From positions 1 through 64,000 of the forward strand of contig NZ_FMXE01000002.1 of NCBI RefSeq assembly GCF_900103735.1: a DNA stretch of 64,000 nucleotides. Direction: 5' to 3'. The notes under the pieces are model-generated. The model was not told the DNA's origin. It did no database searches and saw nothing but the letters and a program-made list of their open reading frames with translations. Each line of letters begins with the position of its first letter. Position 1 is the stretch's first letter. Positions 55,465 to 64,000 of this stretch are shown here, one piece after another. The position numbers and the translations under genes were made by a program. This DNA is from Algoriphagus alkaliphilus. GTDB taxonomy: Bacteria; Bacteroidota; Bacteroidia; Cytophagales; Cyclobacteriaceae.

Positions 55465-56856
55465 TTGTTAAGTTTTTTCAAAGTAAACGATCCTTTTAGA
55501 CTCATCGGTGTAGCGATCTACCTGATTTTACTCGCCATAGTAATGCTTGGGTTTTTCTCTTTCCCTCTTACGCAACCCCAATTGATCTATATGGTTTTGG
55601 GAGAGAGATTAAGTGACGGATTTTTCCTTTATCAGGATATCATCGATGATACAGGGCCTTTGTCTGCCGGGTTCTTTACGTTCATAGATTTCCTTTTTGG
55701 GCGAAACCAATTTGCATACGAGCTAATCGGCCGAATGCTGGTGCTGTTTCAGATCATCTATTGGAATACTGTTTTGATTCGCTACCGGGTATTTGAAGAA
55801 AACACCTACTTGCCCGCCATCATTATGGCTGCGTTATTTCACCTCTCCTTTGACATGGCGACATTATCCCCTGCCTTGCTGGGAAGTACATTTTTGGTTT
55901 TGGCTATTGGACAGCTTTTTTCTCAAACAGTCCTACAAAAAGAGACGAGTGAATCGACCCTTTTGATCGGAATTTATGGTGGTATCGCCACCGGATTTCA
56001 TTTGAATTTTGGGATATTCCTTCCCTACATGATTTTCATGGGGATTGCCATCAGTGGGTTTTCTATCCGACAGCTTCTTTTATCACTGATTGGGTTCTTC
56101 CTACCGATTCTCCTGGTGATGATGTTTTACTTTTGGAATAATGGGCTGACCGAGGCGTTTCAGATCTGGCCCCTGATATTCACCTATGAAAAGTACAATT
56201 ATCAATCTTTGGTGATTTGGGCTGTGTTGGGAGCCTTCCCTTTGATACTGGCTCTGGTGGGGTATTTCTACAGTGCAGTCCTGCGCGGCTCAACGATCAA
56301 TCAGCAGAAACAGCGTCAAATGATCATTATATGGATGGTTTTTTCGCTGGCAGAATTTTTCCTGATCAAACGGCAAGCAACCTATCAGCTGTTAATTTTT
56401 ATTCCGGGTTTGACCTTTCTGATCACTCAGTTTTTTCTGAACACAAGTAAAAGTTTGATCGGAAAACTGGCGTTTTTAATCCTCCTTTTTGGACTTCCTA
56501 TCGCAGGCTGGTGGTTTTGGCAACAAGAATTAAAATCTGAATCAACCTATTTTGTGAGATCGAAGGCTGATTATCAAATCAATCCCGGGGAAAAAATAAT
56601 GGTCATGTCCAAAGACTCTTCCCCTTATCTTGAAAATCCTCTTGGGGGACCATTCCTAAACTATAATCTCACAAAGGCGTTTTTGGAATCTGAAAAAACA
56701 CTGGAACAAAAGGCCAAGATTTTTCAAAATCTAACTTCACAAAAGCCCCAAGTAGTCATCGACCCATCCGGGATGTTCAAAAACCTCCTGAATGAACTTC
56801 CTGCGCTCAAAAGTCTTTACACCGAAACTCATCCGGGTGTTTTCCGGTTGAAGTAA
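55465..56856 (+). CDS. Polytopic membrane protein, DUF6427-like
   Basis: A 463-residue integral membrane protein with about ten hydrophobic helices and the N-terminal signature FFKVNDPFRLIG that I associate with the Bacteroidota DUF6427 family. The last ~90 residues are soluble (ADYQINPGEKIMVMSKDSS). The start is TTG at 55465, as the conserved N-terminus begins there and no ATG is near. Family function is unsettled; some members are linked in other genomes to glycan or gliding loci. It stands alone, divergent from rbfA. The family name is from memory. Confidence 0.75.
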   Translation: MLSFFKVNDPFRLIGVAIYLILLAIVMLGFFSFPLTQPQLIYMVLGERLSDGFFLYQDIIDDTGPLSAGFFTFIDFLFGRNQFAYELIGRMLVLFQIIYWNTVLIRYRVFEENTYLPAIIMAALFHLSFDMATLSPALLGSTFLVLAIGQLFSQTVLQKETSESTLLIGIYGGIATGFHLNFGIFLPYMIFMGIAISGFSIRQLLLSLIGFFLPILLVMMFYFWNNGLTEAFQIWPLIFTYEKYNYQSLVIWAVLGAFPLILALVGYFYSAVLRGSTINQQKQRQMIIIWMVFSLAEFFLIKRQATYQLLIFIPGLTFLITQFFLNTSKSLIGKLAFLILLFGLPIAGWWFWQQELKSESTYFVRSKADYQINPGEKIMVMSKDSSPYLENPLGGPFLNYNLTKAFLESEKTLEQKAKIFQNLTSQKPQVVIDPSGMFKNLLNELPALKSLYTETHPGVFRLK

Positions 56857-56942
56857 TAGTTCATTTATGTACTCCCTGTAGGTTTCACCCTTTTTAACAT
56901 GGGTTGAATGCTTAATTATCCATTTAGGACTTAAATTTACAA

Positions 56943-58577
56943 ATGATTAAATCCCTGTCTAAATCACTGGCTGGCCTGAGTATCGGGTTGATCGCCATGG
57001 GTTGCAGCACTTCTGCTGTGATTACCGCACTTCCAATTAGCTACACAAATACCTCCGAAAGGATCTCCGAATTGTCCGAATCAGATACTCAAGGTTGGGG
57101 TCATCTGGATTTGATCAAAGACACTGTTCCGGGGATGAGTGTAAATCGGGCCTATGCCGAGCTTTTGAAAAAGCGAAAAGGCCAGACTGTCATCGTGGGA
57201 GTCATCGACTCGGGTATCGATCTGAATCATGAGGATATCCGGGATGTCCTTTGGGTAAATAAAGGAGAAAAACCCGGTGACGGCATTGACAACGACGGAA
57301 ACGGCTATATAGACGATGTGTACGGTTATAATTTCCTCGGGGAATCTTACCATGAACAATTGGAAATCGCCCGAATCATCCGCCTCAAAATCGGAGATGA
57401 AGCCTATCAGGCAGAGGCGAGAGCCGCCCTGGAATCCAAACTTCCTGAAGCGCAGGCAGGACTTCCACAGCTTGTGCAGATTGAGCAATTTGTCAGTATG
57501 GCTCATCAGAATATCCAAAAACAACTGGGGAAAGAATATTATTCCATGTCCGAGCTTGAAAAATATCAGCCAAAAAGCCCTCAGGAAGAACAGCAAGTGG
57601 GAATTTTAATGCAGGTAATGGCTATGGGACAGGATATTCCTGCTGCTTTGGCTGATCTGAATGAAGGAATAAATTATTACAAAGGTCAGGTAGAGTACCA
57701 CCTCAATGTAGCCTTTGATGGAAGAAAGCCCGTGGGGGACAATCCCTATGATATAAATGACAAAAAATACGGAAATGGCAACCCCACTATCCGAAACAAA
57801 GACGAAAGCCATGGGACACACGTCGCAGGGATCATCGCTGCCACCCGAGACAATAATAAAGGTGTCAACGGTGTAGCTAAAAATGTGTCCATTATGAGCC
57901 TCAGGACTGTTCCTGACGGAGATGAATATGACAAAGACGTGGCCTTGGCTATTCGTTATGCAGTGGACAATGGAGCTAAAGTAATCAACGCCAGTTTTGG
58001 TAAGAGTTTTTCCCCAAATGCAGAATGGGTATACGAGGCTTTGGAATATGCCGCATCCAAGGATGTCCTTTTCGTTCATGCTGCCGGTAATGACGGGAAA
58101 GACCTGGATGATCCTGAAAACAAAAATTTCCCCAATGACCATAAGTTTCAAAATTCTCCCGAGTTTGTAGAAAATGTAATCACCGTCGGTGCGCTTACTT
58201 CCAATTTTGGCTCCTCGATGATTGCCACTTTTTCAAACTATGGAAAACAAAACGTAGACATCTTCGCTCCGGGAGACGGAATCTATTCGACCATGCCTGA
58301 CAACAACTATGAATTCCAGGGAGGCACATCCATGGCAGCACCAGCTGTGGCAGGAATAGCTGCTATGATCCGATCCTACTATCCGCAGCTTTCTGCAGTA
58401 CAGGTAAAACAGGTCATCATGCAGTCCGGAATTTCACCACAGGTGAAGGTGCAGCTCGGAGGTCCTGACGGGACGGAAAAAACGTTTTTGGAAATATCCA
58501 AATCAGGAAAAATAGCCAATCTCTACAACGCAATCATTCTGGCGGATCAAGTATCCCGCGGCACGGCCAAGCTGTAA
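56943..58577 (+). CDS. S8-family subtilisin-like peptidase, lipoprotein
   Basis: A 544-residue secreted serine protease. The signal ends LIAMGC, with lipid Cys at 21. Catalytic triad: Asp89 in VIDSGIDLNHEDI, His290 in ESHGTHVAGIIA, and Ser463 in GGTSMAAPAVAG; the oxyanion region HAAGNDGKD lies near 380. The Asp-His spacing of 201 residues is far above the usual 30-60. The insert holds NKGEKPGDGIDNDGNGYIDD, which looks like a calcium-binding loop, plus a helical stretch of about 130 residues. It ends shortly after the catalytic domain, without a sorting domain. It stands alone, with a bidirectional terminator after it. Confidence 0.92.
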   Translation: MIKSLSKSLAGLSIGLIAMGCSTSAVITALPISYTNTSERISELSESDTQGWGHLDLIKDTVPGMSVNRAYAELLKKRKGQTVIVGVIDSGIDLNHEDIRDVLWVNKGEKPGDGIDNDGNGYIDDVYGYNFLGESYHEQLEIARIIRLKIGDEAYQAEARAALESKLPEAQAGLPQLVQIEQFVSMAHQNIQKQLGKEYYSMSELEKYQPKSPQEEQQVGILMQVMAMGQDIPAALADLNEGINYYKGQVEYHLNVAFDGRKPVGDNPYDINDKKYGNGNPTIRNKDESHGTHVAGIIAATRDNNKGVNGVAKNVSIMSLRTVPDGDEYDKDVALAIRYAVDNGAKVINASFGKSFSPNAEWVYEALEYAASKDVLFVHAAGNDGKDLDDPENKNFPNDHKFQNSPEFVENVITVGALTSNFGSSMIATFSNYGKQNVDIFAPGDGIYSTMPDNNYEFQGGTSMAAPAVAGIAAMIRSYYPQLSAVQVKQVIMQSGISPQVKVQLGGPDGTEKTFLEISKSGKIANLYNAIILADQVSRGTAKL

Positions 58578-58750
58578 GATTACAAGAAATCAGATGGGAG
58601 GATGGAGGAAAATATGGTGAGAATATGACTTCACAAAATCATCAAAAATTAATCTCCACAGGAAGCTTTGAAACAGGTTACCAAATTGGCTTGTGGAAGT
58701 GGGGAAAATCCAGACTTTTACAGCATCTGCATAGTTTACATCCCAAATAA

Positions 58751-58793
58751 AACCAAAACGGCCTCCGAGATCAACTCGGAGGCCGTTTTGGTT
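58751..58793. terminator. Bidirectional terminator, 19-bp perfect stem
   Basis: Positions 58751-58769 pair perfectly with 58775-58793 (core CGGCCTCCGAG/CTCGGAGGCCG with flanking AACCAAAA/TTTTGGTT) around a 5-nt loop. It sits between the converging peptidase and rpiB genes. Confidence 0.9.
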
Positions 58794-58804
58794 ACAATAA
58801 AATT

Positions 58805-59242
58805 TTAGCTACAGGCTATTTTATTCACCCTATTTTGGTGCCTGCCACCTTCAAAGTCAGTAGTCAGGAAGATCTCCGACAGTTTTTCGGCATGCTCATA
58901 GGATATAAATCGAGCCGGAAGCGCAATCACGTTTGCATCATTATGCTGACGCGCCAAAGCCGCCAGGTCCTCATTCAAACAAAGCGCTGCACGGATTCCC
59001 TGATGCTTATTTGCGGTAATAGCTACGCCATTTCCGCTACCGCAAATCACAATACCCAAGTCAAATCCACCACTTTCGATTGCTTGACAAAGCGGGTGGA
59101 CATAGTCAGGATAGTCAACCGAATCAGAAGAGAAAGGACCGAAATCTTTCACTTCATATCCCTGAGCGGTAAGCTTCTCAATCAGTTTGCCTTTGTAGTC
59201 AAACCCGGCATGATCACCTCCGATTGCAATTCTCTTCTTCAT
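58805..59242 (-). CDS. rpiB: Ribose-5-phosphate isomerase B
   Basis: A pentose phosphate pathway enzyme that interconverts ribose 5-phosphate and ribulose 5-phosphate. 145 residues with the family start IAIGGDHAGFDYKGKL, the active-site Cys in VICGSGNGVAITANK and the ARQHNDANVIALPARF segment. It begins 3 bp after tatC and is the last gene of the glyA-tatC-rpiB series, ending before a strong terminator. Confidence 0.95.
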   Translation of the reverse strand: MKKRIAIGGDHAGFDYKGKLIEKLTAQGYEVKDFGPFSSDSVDYPDYVHPLCQAIESGGFDLGIVICGSGNGVAITANKHQGIRAALCLNEDLAALARQHNDANVIALPARFISYEHAEKLSEIFLTTDFEGGRHQNRVNKIACS

Positions 59243-59245
59243 GGT

Positions 59246-60103
59246 TTATTGATTTTCTTCAGGATGATTACGCAGATATTCTGCTTCCACTAATGCTCTT
59301 TTCTTCTCCAGCCGCTTTGCAATAGAAATCCCCACTTCATACAATACCATAATTGGCATCGAAATGAGCAGTTGAGAAATCACATCCGGAGGAGTAATAA
59401 TGGCAGAAATAATCAAGATTACCACAATGGAGTGTTTTCTGTAGGCCTTTAGCATCTTAGAAGTAACTATCCCCGACATGGATAGAAAGTAAATCACAAC
59501 AGGTAATTGAAACATAATAGCCGAGGCCAAGACCAGCATCACCAAGGTGGTCACGTAGGAAGAAATGTCAAACTCATTTAAGATCGAGGGATCCAGTTGA
59601 TAGTTTGACAAGAAGTTGATTGACAGTGGTGCCAGTATGTAATATCCAAAAGACGCACCCAAGAAAAACAGAAAGCTTACAAAAAACACGGCTCCGCGGG
59701 CTGCATTTTTCTCCTTGTCATACAATCCTGGACTGATAAATCTCCAGAATTCCCAGAACACATAGGGGAAAGCAACAATAAAGCCTACCACTAAGCTCGA
59801 TGTCATGTGCATGGAAAACTGTCCAGTCATTTGACGGCTTTGGATTGTGAATGGTAGATCATCAATACAAAGTGCTGGCACATTGAACGAATTTGCTATG
59901 TCACAAAGTACCCTGTACGTAAAGAAATCCACTTTGGAAGGTCCCAAAATAATGATTCCAAACACGATATTTTTCGCCAAAAAGGCAATAACCGTAAAGA
60001 CCAGAACTGCCGCCACTGATCGGAGCAAATGAAAGCGTAAAGCTTCCAAATGATCCAAAAACGACATTCCTTCCTCTTCCTCTTGAACTTGATCTAGGGC
60101 CAC
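59246..60103 (-). CDS. tatC: Sec-independent protein translocase TatC
   Basis: The core receptor of the twin-arginine export system in the inner membrane. 285 residues, six transmembrane helices, with the N-terminal family motif MSFLDHLEALRFHLLRSV, the conserved FPYVFWEFWRFISPGLY segment and a conserved Glu/Arg-rich loop. The protein has an extra acidic N-terminus and a charged C-terminal tail. Possible clients in the window include the relic peptidase with an RRNF-type leader. It is located between glyA (16 bp upstream) and rpiB (3 bp downstream). Confidence 0.96.
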   Translation of the reverse strand: MALDQVQEEEEGMSFLDHLEALRFHLLRSVAAVLVFTVIAFLAKNIVFGIIILGPSKVDFFTYRVLCDIANSFNVPALCIDDLPFTIQSRQMTGQFSMHMTSSLVVGFIVAFPYVFWEFWRFISPGLYDKEKNAARGAVFFVSFLFFLGASFGYYILAPLSINFLSNYQLDPSILNEFDISSYVTTLVMLVLASAIMFQLPVVIYFLSMSGIVTSKMLKAYRKHSIVVILIISAIITPPDVISQLLISMPIMVLYEVGISIAKRLEKKRALVEAEYLRNHPEENQ

Positions 60104-60119
60104 TTTGGTTATTCAGTAA

Positions 60120-61388
60120 TTAGTATAATGGAAATTGAACCATCCAAGCATTGACTTCTTCCTTGATTTTAGCAAGGCTCGCTTCGTCCGAATGGCTCTT
60201 CAAAGCACGGTCGATCAAGCCGACGATTTTTCGCATATCGTCTTCTTTCAGTCCCCGAGTAGTTACAGCAGCGGTCCCGACCCGCATTCCCGAAGTCACA
60301 AAAGGCGACTTGGTATCGAATGGAACCATGTTTTTATTAATCGTAATGTCAACTTTCCCGAGTGTTTCCTCAGCAAGCTTTCCCGTCAGGTCTTTATTTC
60401 TCAGGTCTATTAGCATTAGGTGATTGTCTGTCCCACCAGAAATAATCTGGTATCCGCGACTTACGAACTCTTCTGCCATAATGGATGCATTCTTTTTCAC
60501 CTGAATGACATAATGCATGTATCCGTCAGAGAGTGCTTCTTCAAATGCTATCGCTTTTGCAGCAATAATATGCTCCAAAGGGCCACCCTGAGTGCCCGGA
60601 AATACCCCCATATCAAGCAAGGCTGACATTTTTCTTACTTCTCCCTTTGGAGTAGTCAGTCCCCAAGGATTGTCAAAGTCTTCCCTCATCAAAATCAATC
60701 CCCCTCTTGGACCTCTTAAGGTTTTGTGGGTCGTAGTGGTCACTATATGACAATACTCCAAAGGATCATTCAAAAGTCCCCTTGCGATCAATCCTGATGG
60801 GTGGGAAATGTCCGCAAGCAAAATTGCTCCGACCTCGTCGGCGATTTCTCTCAGCCTTTCGTAGTCCCAGTCTCTGGAATAGGCCGAGGCTCCACAGATC
60901 AACATCTTGGGCTTTACTTCTAACGCCTTTTCTTCGACTTTATCGTAATCGATCACGCCTGTCTCTTCTTCTACACCGTAAAAATTCGCCTGGTATAATT
61001 TACCAGAAAAGTTAACCGGTGATCCATGGGTAAGGTGTCCCCCATGAGAAAGGTCAAATCCAAGAATCGGGTCACCTGCCTTCAGACAAGCCAAAAAAAC
61101 TGCAGCATTAGCTTGGGCACCGGAGTGCGGCTGAACATTAGCCCAAGTCGCTCCAAATAACTTCTTAGCGCGGTCGATGGCAAGCTGCTCTATTTCATCT
61201 ACCACTTCACAGCCACCATAGTAGCGCTTACCAGGCAAGCCCTCGGCATATTTATTGGTCAGGACACTTCCGGCCGCCTCCATCACTTGTTTACTTGTAA
61301 AGTTTTCGGAAGCAATCAGTTCGATGCCTCTTTTTTGTCTGTCTTCTTCTCTAGCAATAAGGTCAAAAACAAGCGAATCTCTTTTCAT
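60120..61388 (-). CDS. glyA: Serine hydroxymethyltransferase
   Basis: A PLP enzyme that converts serine and tetrahydrofolate into glycine and methylene-THF. 422 residues, full length. The N-terminal [17 protein letters not shown], substrate loop [21 protein letters not shown]-lysine region [17 protein letters not shown] and [13 protein letters not shown] are all present. It is the first gene of glyA-tatC-rpiB. No riboswitch-like structure was noticed in the 297-bp region upstream (61389-61685), which holds no gene. Confidence 0.97.
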   Translation of the reverse strand: MKRDSLVFDLIAREEDRQKRGIELIASENFTSKQVMEAAGSVLTNKYAEGLPGKRYYGGCEVVDEIEQLAIDRAKKLFGATWANVQPHSGAQANAAVFLACLKAGDPILGFDLSHGGHLTHGSPVNFSGKLYQANFYGVEEETGVIDYDKVEEKALEVKPKMLICGASAYSRDWDYERLREIADEVGAILLADISHPSGLIARGLLNDPLEYCHIVTTTTHKTLRGPRGGLILMREDFDNPWGLTTPKGEVRKMSALLDMGVFPGTQGGPLEHIIAAKAIAFEEALSDGYMHYVIQVKKNASIMAEEFVSRGYQIISGGTDNHLMLIDLRNKDLTGKLAEETLGKVDITINKNMVPFDTKSPFVTSGMRVGTAAVTTRGLKEDDMRKIVGLIDRALKSHSDEASLAKIKEEVNAWMVQFPLY

Positions 61389-61685
61389 AATCAGGGGTTT
61401 GAAAGCAAGGTATATCTGTCAGCTCCAATCCGACAGTTTTGAAAACGAGTCCAAAAATAACCTGAAAGTCCCTATAATCCAATGTGAAAAAGCACTTGAA
61501 AAGTGGTATGGTGATAAAGTTGAAAAGTAATTGGTTAAAGCATCCCAATACTCCTGATATTTAAAGGTTTAGAATCTTTGTAAAAGGTGAAAGCATAATT
61601 CATACAACTTGGAAAAATGTAATTGTCATGAAAATACCGCTAAGCCTAAGTGCATTTCATGAATCTTACATCGTAATTTTAATTC

Positions 61686-62060
61686 ATGTTTGATTTCAAG
61701 TATCAGCCTGAAAAATATTTTAAGGGAGAGTCCAATTCTGTCTTATTGGTGCGCCTCCACTATCCCGAAAGTACCTGGGGTGAGCAAATATCCCTCTATG
61801 CTCATTTACTGGAAGGAAAAGTCCAGTTTGAAGCAGTGGATTTTTATGGAAATGAGTATCTACTCTATCCGAGTAGTGCTTGGGAACCTCTTTCTTTTGA
61901 AGATTTGATCTATCTGATCGAAGGAATGCAAGTAAATCAGGATTCAATGGAAGGAAATATTGCCTTGGTATTAGACGGCATTCCAGAAGCTGAAAGTGAG
62001 TTTTACCACGAGCTCAAAACCTATTTTGAGGAAAAACGAAAAAATTTTGGCTTGGACTAG
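61686..62060 (+). CDS. Hypothetical protein, 124 residues
   Basis: A small soluble acidic protein (FDFKYQPEKYFKGESNSVLL start) with no signal peptide, membrane segment or domain I recognise. ATG start after a plausible AT-rich promoter region. Its 3' end overlaps that of the convergent 75-residue gene by 4 bp. Confidence 0.6.
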   Translation: MFDFKYQPEKYFKGESNSVLLVRLHYPESTWGEQISLYAHLLEGKVQFEAVDFYGNEYLLYPSSAWEPLSFEDLIYLIEGMQVNQDSMEGNIALVLDGIPEAESEFYHELKTYFEEKRKNFGLD

Positions 62061-62284
62061 AAATCCAGCAAAGCCTGGCGATGCCCTGACATTTGCTGGC
62101 TTTTAAACCAATATTCGTAGGTATCAAAATCAAGACAATCGCACAGCTCTATTCCCTGGAAAAAAATATTCTTCAGGTAACTGACCGGAATAAATGATTT
62201 AAGCGAGCGGGCTTGATCTACCGTGAGCTGTGAAAGCTGTATCCACTTTTTACCTTCAATAAAAATAGGTGTCAATTTAGTCAT
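62057..62284 (-). CDS. Hypothetical protein, 75 residues
   Basis: A small protein containing KWIQLSQLTVDQARSLKSF and ending QMSGHRQALLDF. No signal, helix bundle or family is recognisable. ATG start. It lies tail-to-tail with the 124-residue gene (4-bp overlap) and is divergent from the AEC transporter. Its reading frame is sensible, with a clean start and no repeats. Confidence 0.55.
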   Translation of the reverse strand: MTKLTPIFIEGKKWIQLSQLTVDQARSLKSFIPVSYLKNIFFQGIELCDCLDFDTYEYWFKSQQMSGHRQALLDF

Positions 62285-62388
62285 GGGAATAGTTTAATTC
62301 ATGCCAAAAGTATGTTGATATTCAAGACCATACAATAAATCAGAATTATTTCTATGTTAAATAAAAATAAGTTTCAACATATTCGGGG

Positions 62389-63297
62389 ATGATTGGGGTA
62401 ATCCTTGCAATTAGCAGTCTTTTTCTAGGTCTATTTCTTCAGAAAGCACCGGGTTTTCCGAGAAATACTGCATCAAGGTGGGTTCAGGCCTATTTGATCA
62501 ATATGGTCTTGCCTGCCTTAGCCCTACTCTACATTCCCGAAATCAAACCTTCCTGGGGCTTACTCATTCCGATTTCTGCAGCCTGGTTTACTTTTTTGGG
62601 CTCTTGGGCGCTATTTGGCTTTCTTGGAAAAAAATACAACTGGGGCCGAAATACCACCGGCTGCCTGATCATCGTAGCAGGATTGGCAAATACTTCATTT
62701 TTGGGATTTCCGGTGATTGAAGGCCTATACGGAAAAGCAGGATTACCTACTGCATTACTGATTGATCAAGGAGGTTCTTTTTTGATCGTCTCCTCGCTTT
62801 CGATTTTGGTGGGTTCCCTATATGGAAATCACAGCGAAAGCCTGCGAAAAGTACCTCTCAAAATCCTCAAATTTCCTCCTTTTGGTTTTCTTGTCGGCAC
62901 CTTGATCATGAGTTTCCTCAATCTTAATACTCCCGAACTCCTCATTCCGCTTCTCCAACTCATCGGGAAAACGATGCCTCCAATGGCGCTTCTGGCGATT
63001 GGTTTAAAGTTCACTGTGGATAGGCGCTCCCTGGCCTCACGGTTTTTCTGGTACGGATTGGGGTACAGACTTATACTTGCTCCGGCCGTAGTTTGGATGA
63101 TCTACCGAAATTTCCTACCTGCAGATTCATTGGACTTAAAAGTAACGGTATTGGAAAGCGGCATGGCTCCTATGATCACAGGATCAATCGTTGCGATGAA
63201 GTTTGGACTTCAACCCAGGCTCGCCACGCTGCTTTCAGGATTAGGTATGCCGATTTCGGCGATTAGCCTGTTGATTTGGTATTTTCTTTTAGGTTAA
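62389..63297 (+). CDS. AEC-family transporter
   Basis: A 302-residue inner-membrane permease of the auxin efflux carrier family, with ten hydrophobic helices arranged as two sets of five separated by a central loop near residue 150. Motifs include TASRWVQAYLINMVLPALAL near the start, GLANTSFLGFPVIEGLYG and the C-terminal ESGMAPMITGSIVAMKFGLQ. Characterised members move organic acids; the substrate here is unknown. It converges with the inositol monophosphatase gene, with no gap between the stop codons. Confidence 0.88.
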   Translation: MIGVILAISSLFLGLFLQKAPGFPRNTASRWVQAYLINMVLPALALLYIPEIKPSWGLLIPISAAWFTFLGSWALFGFLGKKYNWGRNTTGCLIIVAGLANTSFLGFPVIEGLYGKAGLPTALLIDQGGSFLIVSSLSILVGSLYGNHSESLRKVPLKILKFPPFGFLVGTLIMSFLNLNTPELLIPLLQLIGKTMPPMALLAIGLKFTVDRRSLASRFFWYGLGYRLILAPAVVWMIYRNFLPADSLDLKVTVLESGMAPMITGSIVAMKFGLQPRLATLLSGLGMPISAISLLIWYFLLG

Positions 63298-64000
63298 CTA
63301 GCCCCAAAACTCATTTAGTACTTTCAGAAAATCAGCGTGAATTTTACCATTGCTCGCCACGATTTTTCTGCCAAACACAAAATCATCCTCACCTTCAAAA
63401 TCAGTCACCATTCCTCCTGCCTCCTGCACGATCAATGCTCCTGCAGCTACATCATAGGAATTGAGATTATACTCAAAAAACCCCTCAGTACGCCCTGAGG
63501 CTACATAACAAAGATCTACTGCAGCCGACCCAAGTCTCCTCAGGCCATGCGTTTTCTGCATGAGGGATTTCATGGTAGCCAAATACTTATCGATCAGCTC
63601 AAAATTGTAATAGGGAAAACCCGTAGCAATAAGAGAAGCCGAGAGATCAGGTGCTGTACTTACTTTGATTCTTGTGTCGTTGCAATAAGCCCCTCCACCT
63701 TTCATGGCATAAAAACACTCATGTCGGTTGACCTCATAGACCACGCCAAGGATAAGGTCTTCATTTTCCATTAAGGCAATACTCACCGCAAATACAGGGA
63801 TGTTATGGATAAAATTGGTAGTCCCATCCAAAGGGTCAATGACCCAATTGTAGACTTCTCCTTTAGTAGTAGTGGTGCCTTCCTCTGTAATAAATCCTGC
63901 CTCAGGCAAGATCAGGCTCAATCGATCTACAATTTGACGCTCTGCTTCCTTATCCACATACGAAACCAAATCATTGAAGCCCTTATGCTCCACCTTTTCC
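63298..64000 (-). CDS. Inositol monophosphatase family protein, partial
   Basis: The C-terminal ~230 residues of a Mg-dependent sugar phosphatase, with its 5' end beyond the window. Motifs: FNDLVSYVDKEAERQIV, FITEEGTT, the metal-binding WVIDPLDGTTNFIHNIP and, near the end, YDVAAGALIVQEAGG. These fit SuhB/IMPase enzymes that act on inositol phosphate or related substrates. A GTG at 63991-63993 could start a frame, but it sits inside the conserved domain, so the true start is past 64000. Confidence 0.93.
   Translation of the reverse strand, partial: EKVEHKGFNDLVSYVDKEAERQIVDRLSLILPEAGFITEEGTTTTKGEVYNWVIDPLDGTTNFIHNIPVFAVSIALMENEDLILGVVYEVNRHECFYAMKGGGAYCNDTRIKVSTAPDLSASLIATGFPYYNFELIDKYLATMKSLMQKTHGLRRLGSAAVDLCYVASGRTEGFFEYNLNSYDVAAGALIVQEAGGMVTDFEGEDDFVFGRKIVASNGKIHADFLKVLNEFWG

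Noticed and set aside
61389-61685. Riboswitch upstream of glyA (glycine or folate type)
   Set aside because: No matching conserved core or stem arrangement could be seen by eye.

Overview
The window reads as chromosome of a Bacteroidota bacterium, most likely order Cytophagales (Algoriphagus/Cyclobacteriaceae-like). The signs are an orphan SusC/SusD pair, a recJ-lptB-GH3 cluster, a glyA-tatC-rpiB cluster, a LytS/LytTR signalling set, a CrtD-like carotenoid desaturase, a long LspA, AT-rich intergenic DNA, and almost no Shine-Dalgarno signals. No tRNA, rRNA or CRISPR array was seen.

Layout. 0.1-4.9 kb: a compact minus-strand accessory operon with an EcoRI-family adenine methyltransferase, a DUF262-HNH nuclease, a single-pass membrane protein, a DUF4268 nuclease-like protein, an unknown small protein and a TPR-like lipoprotein. 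This is the best candidate for an undescribed restriction or defence system. 5.2-14.1 kb: a Flavo-1-like structured RNA, ileS-lspA with a terminator, an SNF2 helicase and a PIN-PhoH ATPase. 14.2-16.1 kb: a beta-barrel-like protein behind a lipoprotein gene broken by a (CT)9 tract and a stop codon. 17.0-22.6 kb: two LytTR response regulators, a LytS-type kinase and uvrA. 22.7-26.7 kb: a deleted Xaa-Pro peptidase relic, a repeat cluster, a lytic transglycosylase, a DUF4143-type ATPase behind three 29-bp-spaced palindromes, and a lipoprotein gene with one stop codon. 26.7-35.3 kb: GH3, lptB, recJ, prmA, tpiA, recX, a frameshifted four-helix-bundle gene and crtD. 35.6-43.4 kb: a Cys-rich lipoprotein, a dead IS1182-type element with intact 16-bp inverted ends, and a SusC/SusD pair. 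43.9-64 kb: mostly housekeeping and envelope genes: 2H phosphoesterase, Usp, methyltransferases, sugar transferase, MsbA-like exporter, SolA-like oxidase, LolC/E-like permease, rbfA, DUF6427-like membrane protein, subtilase, rpiB-tatC-glyA, AEC transporter and a partial inositol monophosphatase.

A recurring theme is gene decay. Five genes carry stops, frameshifts or deletions, and two lesions sit in simple-sequence tracts (CT9, A7). These may be true pseudogenes, phase-variable loci or assembly errors, and reads are needed to tell. Where the longest reading frame begins at a non-ATG codon inside a neighbouring gene, I moved the start to the first plausible ATG and say so.
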